NCBI GenBank assembly: GCA_946885335.1 | Contig: CAMPGG010000023.1 | Span: forward strand, 1 to 19,851 | Direction: 5' to 3' | Origin: an uncultured Chitinophagaceae bacterium | GTDB lineage: Bacteria; Bacteroidota; Bacteroidia; Chitinophagales; Chitinophagaceae | Length of the DNA stretch: 19,851 bases | Shown here: one piece after another, positions 1 to 6,358 of the stretch | Layout of the letters: every line of letters starts with the position of its first letter | How positions within the stretch are numbered: the stretch's first letter is position 1 | The notes under the pieces: generated by a model | Databases searched by the model: none | Seen by the model: the letters and a program-made list of their open reading frames with translations, nothing else | What the model was told of the DNA's origin: nothing | Made by a program: the position numbers and the translations under genes

Positions 1-133
1 ATATCAATAGCTGCATTTTTTTATGCATTAGAATCTAATTTCAGGATGATTAGTAACATTTAGCCTGGTATCATGCCTACCTGTTTTTATTTCACTGATG
101 TCAGAATCAACCCAACTATTTCAAAGGAGGATA

Positions 134-169
134 ATGCTGATCAAAAGGCATATTAATTGCATTGTTTAA
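134..169 (+). CDS. possible 11-residue leader ORF with strong Shine-Dalgarno
   Basis: A short reading frame (ATG CTG ATC AAA ... GTT TAA, 11 codons, MLIKRHINCIV) sits just upstream of the Cys-rich gene. It is preceded by AAAGGAGG (123-130) at a 3-base spacing, by far the best Shine-Dalgarno sequence seen in this window. It is in a different frame from the downstream gene and stops 25 bases before that gene's likely ATG at 195. It could be a leader peptide that couples or attenuates translation of the downstream gene, or the ribosome-binding site could be chance. No function can be assigned from so short a peptide. Confidence 0.3.
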   Translation: MLIKRHINCIV

Positions 170-194
170 ATTTTTAAATGTAAAAACGATTGTT

Positions 195-521
195 ATGAAT
201 GATTATCACACCTACAAAGCGTGTATAGACGCCTGCCTGCAATGCGCCGCAGTTTGTAATCATTGCGCAAGTTCCTGTACACAGGAAGAAGATATTAAGA
301 TGATGGCCAAATGTATACAATTGGATATGGAATGTGCAGCCATATGTTATGCAGCCGCCCAATTAATGAGTTTAGGAAGTGAAAAAGCGAAAGATATTTG
401 CACGATTTGTGCCGAGATCTGTGAAAAATGTGGTGCTGAATGTGGTAAACATCAAACCAAACATTGCCAGGAATGTGCCGACATGTGCCGGAAATGCGCA
501 GAAGAATGCAGGAGAATGTAA
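195..521 (+). CDS. four-helix bundle copper-binding protein (Csp/DUF326-like)
   Basis: This encodes a 108-residue protein with about 19 cysteines arranged as CxxxC, CxxC and CxxxCxxC along predicted helices (for example C10, C14, C17, C21, C24 and C28 in the first helix). That pattern is typical of the DUF326/Csp copper-storage family, in which Cys residues line the core of a four-helix bundle and bind many Cu(I) ions. No signal peptide is visible, so it should be cytosolic like Csp3. An in-frame TTG at 162 would add 11 residues (MFKFLNVKTIV), but the ATG at 195 begins at the usual N-terminus of the family and is preferred. The gene stands alone and ends at a strong terminator. Metal identity is known for the family, not shown here. 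Confidence 0.85.
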   Translation: MNDYHTYKACIDACLQCAAVCNHCASSCTQEEDIKMMAKCIQLDMECAAICYAAAQLMSLGSEKAKDICTICAEICEKCGAECGKHQTKHCQECADMCRKCAEECRRM

Positions 522-531
522 TAAAAAATAT

Positions 532-563
532 AAAACGCTATAACCAGGTCGTTATAGCGTTTT
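532..563. terminator. bidirectional intrinsic terminator
   Basis: A perfect 13-bp inverted repeat (AAAACGCTATAAC, 532-544, and its complement at 551-563) encloses a 6-base loop. It starts 11 bases after the stop codon of the Cys-rich gene. T-rich or A-rich flanks on both sides would let it work on both strands, so it could also end a leftward transcript from the 620-780 region. Confidence 0.85.
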
Positions 564-619
564 ATTTACAGTTATCCATATCCGTTGTTTTATTGATGGG
601 GAAAATGATTTCAAATAAA

Positions 620-703
620 TTAATGAACCAACCCCACAAATATCAATATTGGAATGGACAGCAACAAGACCGCAAACTCGGCGGCAAACTTCAACTTTTC
701 CAT
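620..703 (-). CDS. putative 27-residue single-span membrane peptide
   Basis: The minus strand has an ATG (701-703) followed by 27 codons and TAA (620-622). The product begins MEKLKFAAEF and continues with an almost unbroken hydrophobic run (AVLLLSIPILIFVGLV) ending in His, which is just long enough for one membrane-spanning helix after a short charged N-terminus. No Shine-Dalgarno is visible, which is usual here. It lies in a 440-base gap that has no other convincing gene. Upstream on the same strand are a TAnnTTTG-like -7 element (769-776) and a pair of LytTR-like boxes (811-840), and downstream is the terminator at 532-563, giving a predicted transcript of roughly 230-240 nt. A role as a small regulator or signal for the neighbouring LytS/LytTR system is inference. 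A non-coding RNA is the alternative. Confidence 0.4.
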   Translation of the reverse strand: MEKLKFAAEFAVLLLSIPILIFVGLVH

Positions 704-768
704 TTGAATGGTTTTGTGCCCGTAGCAAAATTTTATTGACAGGCGATGAATAAATTTTGTTTACTCCA

Positions 769-776
769 CAAAGATG
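769..776 (-). promoter_or_regulatory. candidate -7 element of leftward transcript
   Basis: Read on the minus strand this is CATCTTTG, one mismatch from the Bacteroidota -7 consensus TAnnTTTG. Its upstream edge is 34 bases from the nearer LytTR-like box (811-819), a spacing similar to that at the other box-associated promoters in this locus. No clear TTTG -33 element is present, as might be expected for an activator-dependent promoter. Confidence 0.3.
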
Positions 777-810
777 CATCAGCCCGGAAGCCAGGTCAAA
801 TGAATAAATA

Positions 811-840
811 ATGAATTGAAACAAATACGTAGTGAATTGC
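811..840 (-). promoter_or_regulatory. LytTR-type operator, direct-repeat pair A (leftward)
   Basis: ATGAATTGA (811-819) and GTGAATTGC (832-840) are direct repeats with a 21-bp period. On the minus strand they read TCAATTCAT and GCAATTCAC. LytTR-domain regulators are known to bind two 9-bp direct repeats with 12-13 bp between them, consensus [TA][AC][CA]GTTN[AG][TG]; the first copy matches it at 8 of 9 positions. The orientation points to transcription toward the small ORF at 620-703. Confidence 0.6.
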
Positions 841-925
841 AGAAAGCAGTGACTATAAAGTTGTTCAGTATCCGCTTGTTTACATCAATTTTAATTTTTC
901 CATTTCCCGTAGTATTTAACAAAAA

Positions 926-956
926 ACAATTCATGCAGCATTCCCTGCAATTCATA
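926..956 (+). promoter_or_regulatory. LytTR-type operator, direct-repeat pair B (kinase gene)
   Basis: CAATTCAT occurs at 927-934 and again, identically, at 948-955, exactly 21 bp apart. With the preceding base the copies are ACAATTCAT (8/9 to the LytTR consensus) and GCAATTCAT (7/9). The pair lies about 50 bases before the kinase start codon. This suggests that the kinase gene is autoregulated by the LytTR protein encoded next to it. Confidence 0.68.
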
Positions 957-987
957 CCTATTAAATAAGTTGTATCCTTTAAAAAAG

Positions 988-995
988 TAAATTAG
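988..995 (+). promoter_or_regulatory. weak candidate -7 element of kinase gene
   Basis: TAAATTAG matches TAnnTTTG except for one base and starts 32 bases beyond pair B. It would put the transcript start only a few bases before the start codon at 1007 and would leave little leader, so an alternative such as TATCCTTT (973-980) is possible. Confidence 0.22.
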
Positions 996-1006
996 AGGTA
1001 CAATAC

Positions 1007-2041
1007 ATGAAACCCTTAATATATTCAAAAAACGAATGGATGATCATGTTCATCATCCTTCCCCCGATTGCCGTGGGAATCAATTTTGTACTTTATGGGT
1101 TTCGATACTTTTCAGAATTACGTGTCCTTTTATTGGCTACCCTTGCTACTTTAGGCATCTTAATATTGATTTACATTTCATGCGGCATGGTGGCAGGTAT
1201 CATGCAATACCGTTTTCCAAAATACAGCCAGACGTTTAAACGAATTGGTATCAGCCTGGTAATCCTGACCCTGATTACGGTAGCTGGCATTACCATTATT
1301 TTTTTAGGGTATGATTATATACATTTCCTGGATTATGAAATAAACTGGAATCATTTTGCCTGGCTGCTGGTCATTGGCATCTTCAGTAATTTGTTAGCAA
1401 CAAGCCTGAACGAGGGGGCGGCGTTTTATGAAAAGTGGCGGCTTTTGGTTGATGAAGCTGAAAACCTGAAAAAAGAAAACCTGCAAAGCCAGCTTGAGGG
1501 TTTAAAAGGGCAGGTGAATCCACATTTTCTTTTTAACAGCCTCAATTCTTTATCATCCCTGATTGCCGAAGATCCGGAAAAAGCAGAGGAATTCATTGAC
1601 GAAATGAGTAAGGTTTACCGGTATATGCTGCGAAGCAATGAAGACGGGTTAACCAGCTTAAAAAATGAAATGCTCTTTATACAATCCTACTTCCACATGC
1701 TGAAAACCCGTTACAGTGATGGCCTGGAATTAAAAACAATCATTGATGAACGATACTTAAAATACATGCTTCCACCGCTTACACTTCAAATGCTGGTGGA
1801 AAATGCTGTAAAACATAATGTCATTCAAAAGGATTGCCCACTGAATATCCTGATCATGACAACGAACAGCGGTAAATTGGTTGTAACAAATAACCTGCAG
1901 AGAAAATCGACCAAGATATTATCTAACAAAATCGGGCTCACCAATATATCCAATAAATATAAACTGATGAAGCAGGAAGAAATTATGGTCAATGATGATG
2001 GCAAAGAATTCTCAGTGGTTATTCCCCTTATAAATAACTAA
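1007..2041 (+). CDS. LytS-family sensor histidine kinase
   Basis: This 344-residue membrane kinase should autophosphorylate and pass phosphate to the LytTR regulator encoded downstream. The N-terminal half has about four hydrophobic segments (roughly residues 12-30, 40-65, 80-101 and 116-132) and no large extracellular sensor domain. A short coiled stretch (about 145-168) leads into the His_kinase (PF06580-type) motif GQVNPHFLFNSLNSL, with phosphoacceptor His173. The ATP-binding domain follows, with N-box QMLVENAVKHNV (Asn266) and a degenerate VTNN...IGLTNI glycine region typical of this family. The ATG at 1007 has a weak AGAGG upstream. The lack of an obvious ligand domain suggests sensing in the membrane or through partner proteins. 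The LytTR-like pair B lies upstream. Confidence 0.88.
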   Translation: MKPLIYSKNEWMIMFIILPPIAVGINFVLYGFRYFSELRVLLLATLATLGILILIYISCGMVAGIMQYRFPKYSQTFKRIGISLVILTLITVAGITIIFLGYDYIHFLDYEINWNHFAWLLVIGIFSNLLATSLNEGAAFYEKWRLLVDEAENLKKENLQSQLEGLKGQVNPHFLFNSLNSLSSLIAEDPEKAEEFIDEMSKVYRYMLRSNEDGLTSLKNEMLFIQSYFHMLKTRYSDGLELKTIIDERYLKYMLPPLTLQMLVENAVKHNVIQKDCPLNILIMTTNSGKLVVTNNLQRKSTKILSNKIGLTNISNKYKLMKQEEIMVNDDGKEFSVVIPLINN

Positions 2042-2052
2042 AAGAAGGCAAA

Positions 2053-2083
2053 GCAATTCATTCATAAAATATAACAATTCACC
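2053..2083 (+). promoter_or_regulatory. LytTR-type operator, direct-repeat pair C (regulator gene)
   Basis: CAATTCAT (2054-2061) and CAATTCAC (2075-2082) form a direct repeat with a 21-bp period, the same core and period as pairs A and B. It sits in the 162-base gap between the kinase and regulator genes, about 120 bases before the regulator start. This suggests the regulator has its own promoter rather than depending only on readthrough. No convincing -7 element was found; TATTTTAC at 2117-2124 is a weak candidate at a similar distance. Confidence 0.62.
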
Positions 2084-2104
2084 CGAAGCCTAAACAAAAT
2101 CAAA

Positions 2105-2113
2105 ATGAATTGT
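2105..2113 (-). promoter_or_regulatory. isolated LytTR-like half-site
   Basis: ATGAATTGT reads ACAATTCAT on the minus strand, identical to the best copy of pair B, but inverted relative to pair C and without a good partner 21 or 22 bp away. It may be a third contact point at the regulator promoter or a chance match. Confidence 0.3.
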
Positions 2114-2203
2114 AGTTATTTTACCTTAAAGATGCCTGGACAAGTCAAGGGTCACGAATTAATTTTAAAATTCCCTGGTCAGCTAACAAAGAAAAATTTT
2201 TAA

Positions 2204-2983
2204 ATGAAAGTATTAATCATCGAAGACGAAGAACTGGCGGTAAAAAAATTACGTAAAACTTTAAACGCGGTGGATGAATCGGCCGAAGTTGTGGGCGTAG
2301 CCGACAGCATCCGGTCATCCGTAAACTGGTTACTGAACAATCCTTCGCCTGATCTTATATTAATGGATATTGAATTATGCGATGGGCAGAGTTTTGAAAT
2401 TTTTGATAAAGTAGATGTAAAAAGTACGGTCATATTCACTACATCTTATGATGAGTTTGCATTAAAAGCATTTAAAGTAAACAGCGTTGATTATTTATTA
2501 AAGCCAGTTCAAAAAGAAGACTTACATGTTGCTATTGAAAAATACAAAAAATTAAAAACGCTTTATAAAGATGCTAATGAGTCGCCGGTATTCAATATTG
2601 AAAACCTGGTAAAAGAACTTCAGCAAAAAATGCAGGGCAAGGAATATCGTAAAAGGTTTTTGGTTAAACAGGCACAGAAACTGGTTAGCATTGAAACAGA
2701 TCAAATAGCTTATTTCTATAGTGATGGCCGTTTAAATTTTTTTAAAACATTTGATAACAAAAAATTTGTGGTTGATTATACCATGGATGAATTAGAAGAA
2801 ATGCTTGATCCCGAAAAGTATTTTCGCATTAGCCGCTCCTTTTATGTTTCTATCAACAGTGTAGACCAGATACACGATTATTTTGGTAACAGGTTAATGT
2901 TATACCTAAAACCGCAGGTAGATAAAGAAGCGTTGGTTAGTCGCGAAAGAGTCAGTGATTTTAAAAGGTGGCTGGGAAAGTAA
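2204..2983 (+). CDS. LytTR-family response regulator
   Basis: This 259-residue protein has a receiver domain (about 1-118) with the acidic pocket E7-D8, the phosphoacceptor Asp55 in LMDIEL, Thr79/Thr80 and Lys100 followed by Pro. A linker of about 30 residues leads to a C-terminal LytTR DNA-binding domain (about 150-257), with recognisable elements such as FLVKQAQKLVSI, the FYSDGRLNFF segment and the closing FRISRSFYVSINSV. It is the evident partner of the upstream LytS-type kinase. Proteins of this family bind paired 9-bp direct repeats, and such repeats (period 21 bp) flank this locus. The stop codon is separated by one base from the stop of the convergent propeller gene, and no terminator lies between them. 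Confidence 0.92.
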   Translation: MKVLIIEDEELAVKKLRKTLNAVDESAEVVGVADSIRSSVNWLLNNPSPDLILMDIELCDGQSFEIFDKVDVKSTVIFTTSYDEFALKAFKVNSVDYLLKPVQKEDLHVAIEKYKKLKTLYKDANESPVFNIENLVKELQQKMQGKEYRKRFLVKQAQKLVSIETDQIAYFYSDGRLNFFKTFDNKKFVVDYTMDELEEMLDPEKYFRISRSFYVSINSVDQIHDYFGNRLMLYLKPQVDKEALVSRERVSDFKRWLGK

Positions 2984-2984
2984 A

Positions 2985-5900
2985 TCAAACTTTCATTTCA
3001 ATTTTTACAACGGTTCCGGTATTGATGGATGATTCGATATAGAAACTGGCATTTATTGCATTCGCCCGACGCCGCATATCATTTATTCCGCGGGCAAGTA
3101 CGGCCGTGCTGAGATCAAATCCCTTTCCATCATCTTCTATAAACATAAAGAACCTGTCTTTTTTGATGCGGATACTTACCTGTATATGTTTTGCATCAGC
3201 ATGTTTTATAGCGTTCCAAATAGCTTCTTTAAAAATAGCCAACAACTCATACCGGTATTCCATATCCAGGTCAAGCCTGATAGCCGCTTCATCAATATCA
3301 AAAATGATATCGATATTATATAAGCTTTCCATTTCAATGGCAAAATCCTTCATCCTTTCAAGCGTATTCTTCATGGTGTCGTTATTAGGATGAATGCTCC
3401 AAACCATATCATACATTGCCTGTACCATGCGGTTGCTGGTTTCACTGATATGTTCAATATAATCGCGGGTTCTTTCCTTATCGGTATCCACTTTGGTTTT
3501 AGCCAACTCACTGGAAATATTAATACTGCTCAGGGAATTGCTCATGTCTTCCGTTAAACTGGTGGCTATTCGTGTACGTATACTTTCGGTAGCTCTTAGT
3601 TTTTGCAAACGCTGCTTATCCAGCCAATATATAATTGCTAATGCAACAAAGATGGCTATACCCAGGAACCACCAGGTTTTCCAAAAAGGTGCCCTGACCC
3701 TGATATGTAATTCGGTGATCTTATCAGTCGATTGGCCTGATTCATCAACCGCTTTTACGCGGAATACATACTCACCCGGTGGTAAATAATTATAAACTGC
3801 CTGGTTTAAATCATTTGCTTTTTGCCATTCTTTATCAATATCATCCAGCTGGTAATAAATGGGATAATCATTTAAAAAACTAAGTGCAGCAAATTCAATG
3901 ACAATGGAATTTTGCAGATGTGATAGTTCAATTTTTGATAAAGCTTTTAATGAATCCACCAACAAAGACTTGTTATTAACCTTAAAATCTGTAATAGAAA
4001 CAACCCGCGGTTTACTTGCAAATAATACTTTAGAAGGTTGAAAAACAATAAAACTGTTTGAGCTGCCAAAAAGCATCCGGTTATCTGGCAAAAGAAATGA
4101 TGCATTGGTATTAAAAAGATCATTGACCATTCCATCCTTTCTGTCGAAAAATAAATAAGCCTTATTTTCCAGGTTTATTCTACAAAGTCCATTGTTCAGG
4201 GAAACCCATAAATAACCGGAAGCATCTATTTCCATGCTCATGATCCTTTCCAAAGAAATTTTTTCCGAAATAGAAAATTGCCTGATGGTGTTGGTGTGAG
4301 TATTATAAATATGTAACCCGTTTGATGCAATGAGCATGATACTGTCATTGACCTGAATGATACTATTGGCATCATTCAAATTTAATTTTTTTGTTGCAGG
4401 GCCCTTATCAGTAATATGATCCACAATGCGGTTATCGACAGGATCAATTTTATAAATACCTTCTTTAATGGTACAAACCCAGATAAAACCCTTTTTATCG
4501 ATGTAAATTTTTTGAATGCGGCAATCCGGAATTGCATCATATTTTTCAAAACCGGCTTCAAAATTCTTTTTCCCTTTTTCCCGCACCCATTTAATTAAGC
4601 CAACCCGTTGTGTACCGATCCATGCATTGCCTGAATTATCCAGGATAACCTGCCGCACCGTACTATTTTTAAACATGGGCGGATTATACGTTCTTGCCCT
4701 GTTTATTTTTTCATCAATGACCATAACGCCTGGTTGCAATCCCACCCATGTTTCCTGGTACTTACCTGAATTATACATACTCCAGCCAGATAAAGCGTTA
4801 TTTTCATCCAATCCCTGTATGTTTATAGGAACCCGGTTAAGGCTGCTGTCGTATTTATAAATGCCATCTCCCCAGGTTCCAACAAGTATATCACCCGAAC
4901 CAGTATGCGCAAATGATAAAACATTCCCGTCACCCTGGCGTTGGGTGGTACGGTTTATATGGGTAATATTGGAAAACAATTGTTGTTTTGGGTTGAAAAC
5001 ATAAACCCCATTATTACTGGTTGCTATCCATAGATTATTTTGCCGATCTTCAAAAATATCATTCACCCGCTGGTAATAAATGGATTGATCATTAACATAA
5101 CCATTATAAACAGGTTGAAATGATTTCTTATCATCCCGGTACTTTGCAAATGCAGATAACCCCGCTATCCAAATGGTGCTGTCTTTCTGTTCAATCATTG
5201 TTCTCAATTCATGATAGCTTTGAAAAGTATTCAACAATACCAGGTGGTTTATGATTAATTTTTTATTCAGCAGATCGTAACAATACAAGGCAGGCACTCC
5301 CTGTCCCGGCAGCCACCGGTGAAACCAAAGCCGCTGTTTACTATCTATTAATAATATACTTACCTGGTCAAGATCACCCAGTTGCTGAATCAATGCTTCG
5401 TTTCCTGCATTATTATCCCGGTAGCTTGTTTTATTTCTCAGTGGGTCAAAAACCACAAAACCCAGATCACATGCTATGTACAATTTCCCGGTCTTTAAAT
5501 CTTCTTTTATATTCCATACTTCAAATTTTGGTGGCAGGGTAAACAGGCTGTAGTCTGGTGTAAATTCGTCCTGCGCTTCATTTAAAGTCAGAATATCGAT
5601 TCCAGGGAAATAATACAAAAGGTTCCCCCTGCTGTCTTCAAACAGGTTTCTTTCGGAAACCAGCATCCGTTGGTTTGATGTTTTAACAGCCACTTCCTTA
5701 AATCTGAAATTTCGTGTGTCGAATATGCCGATCTTACCATTACCCAATAAAACCCATAACCGTTTATTCTTATCATAATGGATTTTAAAAATGTAGTTAT
5801 CTGGTAATGTATGTTCATTGGCGGGATCATGCCGGAAGGTGATAAAACGATTGCCATCAAAACGCTGCAAGCCATTAATGGTGCCTATCCAAATAAAACC

Positions 5901-6050
5901 TTCCTCATCCTGTGTTATGCTTCCTGCATCATAAGCAGCCAGCCCATTATTCATATCATAATGGGTAAATGAAAATTGCAGATGTTGCTGTGAAATTGCA
6001 GTTAAACGGAATGCAAAAAATAAAATAATTATTGGAAGAACTTTCCTCAT
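2985..6050 (-). CDS. propeller (Reg_prop/Y_Y_Y) sensor with degenerate kinase core
   Basis: This 1021-residue protein has a signal peptide (about 1-20) and about ten Reg_prop-type blades such as EGFIWIGTINGLQRFDG, NNLWIATSNNGVYVF and NAWIGTQRVGLIKW. A Y_Y_Y domain (about 715-786), one transmembrane helix (about 793-810), and a HisKA_3-like helix plus HATPase domain follow. The blades and Y_Y_Y domain should be periplasmic and the kinase core cytosolic. In the dimerisation helix the usual RDLHDDMG is TSLTEDMS, so the phosphoacceptor His is Thr833 (codon ACG). The N-box (Asn946) and glycine box DDGKGFD (973-979) are intact, so it may bind ATP but should not autophosphorylate at the usual site. 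It could act as a pseudokinase partner of the nearby kinase/regulator pair. A LytTR-like triplet lies just upstream. Confidence 0.87.
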   Translation of the reverse strand: MRKVLPIIILFFAFRLTAISQQHLQFSFTHYDMNNGLAAYDAGSITQDEEGFIWIGTINGLQRFDGNRFITFRHDPANEHTLPDNYIFKIHYDKNKRLWVLLGNGKIGIFDTRNFRFKEVAVKTSNQRMLVSERNLFEDSRGNLLYYFPGIDILTLNEAQDEFTPDYSLFTLPPKFEVWNIKEDLKTGKLYIACDLGFVVFDPLRNKTSYRDNNAGNEALIQQLGDLDQVSILLIDSKQRLWFHRWLPGQGVPALYCYDLLNKKLIINHLVLLNTFQSYHELRTMIEQKDSTIWIAGLSAFAKYRDDKKSFQPVYNGYVNDQSIYYQRVNDIFEDRQNNLWIATSNNGVYVFNPKQQLFSNITHINRTTQRQGDGNVLSFAHTGSGDILVGTWGDGIYKYDSSLNRVPINIQGLDENNALSGWSMYNSGKYQETWVGLQPGVMVIDEKINRARTYNPPMFKNSTVRQVILDNSGNAWIGTQRVGLIKWVREKGKKNFEAGFEKYDAIPDCRIQKIYIDKKGFIWVCTIKEGIYKIDPVDNRIVDHITDKGPATKKLNLNDANSIIQVNDSIMLIASNGLHIYNTHTNTIRQFSISEKISLERIMSMEIDASGYLWVSLNNGLCRINLENKAYLFFDRKDGMVNDLFNTNASFLLPDNRMLFGSSNSFIVFQPSKVLFASKPRVVSITDFKVNNKSLLVDSLKALSKIELSHLQNSIVIEFAALSFLNDYPIYYQLDDIDKEWQKANDLNQAVYNYLPPGEYVFRVKAVDESGQSTDKITELHIRVRAPFWKTWWFLGIAIFVALAIIYWLDKQRLQKLRATESIRTRIATSLTEDMSNSLSSINISSELAKTKVDTDKERTRDYIEHISETSNRMVQAMYDMVWSIHPNNDTMKNTLERMKDFAIEMESLYNIDIIFDIDEAAIRLDLDMEYRYELLAIFKEAIWNAIKHADAKHIQVSIRIKKDRFFMFIEDDGKGFDLSTAVLARGINDMRRRANAINASFYIESSINTGTVVKIEMKV

Positions 6051-6066
6051 AATTTTTAATGGTATC

Positions 6067-6074
6067 CAAATATA
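6067..6074 (-). promoter_or_regulatory. candidate -7 element of propeller sensor gene
   Basis: On the minus strand this reads TATATTTG, a full match to TAnnTTTG. It lies 16 bases before the start codon and 33 bases from the central LytTR-like box (6108-6116). The predicted leader would be about 10 nt. There is no good TTTG at -33. Confidence 0.42.
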
Positions 6075-6086
6075 ATTAACAGCAAC

Positions 6087-6137
6087 ATAGATTGTATTAA
6101 AATGAGGATGAATTGATGTTTATTTCGAACTGATTGA
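6087..6137 (-). promoter_or_regulatory. LytTR-like triplet upstream of propeller sensor
   Basis: Three ATTG cores lie at an exact 21-bp period (6091-6094, 6112-6115, 6133-6136). On the minus strand the full boxes read TCAATCAGT, TCAATTCAT and ACAATCTAT; the central copy is identical to a copy in pair A, and the outer copies are degenerate (7/9 to the LytTR consensus). The central box has the same distance to a -7 element as the boxes elsewhere in the locus. Confidence 0.45.
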
Positions 6138-6226
6138 TTAATGTACCGACAAAGTGCTTACAAGTATTTTGAATAGGTAAAAATAAAATTCATTTTGATT
6201 GGAGAATTACTTTCGATTTCATTTTT

Positions 6227-6277
6227 CAATACATCCGTATAATATTACAGGTTCATTACCTGCTGCCTGCATTTCAT
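6227..6277 (+). promoter_or_regulatory. LytTR-like triplet upstream of lipoprotein gene
   Basis: TCAATACAT (6227-6235), CAGGTTCAT (6248-6256) and GCATTTCAT (6269-6277) are spaced exactly 21 bp apart. Each matches the LytTR consensus at 7 of 9 positions, and they share a CAT end. They point toward the lipoprotein gene at 6359. The copies are less alike than in pairs A-C, so chance cannot be excluded. Confidence 0.42.
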
Positions 6278-6311
6278 GCACCACATACTTTTCTTGCTAC
6301 ACTTAGTAAAA

Positions 6312-6319
6312 GATATTTG
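6312..6319 (+). promoter_or_regulatory. candidate -7 element of lipoprotein gene
   Basis: GATATTTG matches TAnnTTTG except at the first base. A TTTT (6289-6292) lies 19 bases upstream, in the place of the TTTG -33 element. The last LytTR-like box ends 34 bases before it. Confidence 0.35.
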
Positions 6320-6358
6320 TCCCATCATTAAAAACCATTAAACATTAAACCAACAAAC

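Noticed and set aside
12..27. TGCAT/ATGCA hairpin with T-run near the left edge
   Set aside because: A 5-bp A/T-rich stem with no upstream gene in view is not enough to call a terminator.
464..824. ORFs of 91 codons (plus, 464-739) and 90 codons (minus, 552-824) in the gap before the kinase
   Set aside because: The plus ORF starts inside the Cys-rich gene and reads through its terminator. Both lack any recognisable domain or plausible composition. The 27-codon minus ORF in another frame fits the signals better.
5205..5212. CAATTCAT inside the propeller sensor gene
   Set aside because: It is a single copy in coding sequence with no partner 21 bp away on either side, so it serves as a background example of the core motif.
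2985..6050. Possible hybrid two-component system (kinase plus receiver plus AraC) in the propeller gene
   Set aside because: The protein ends right after the HATPase domain. No receiver or DNA-binding domain is present.
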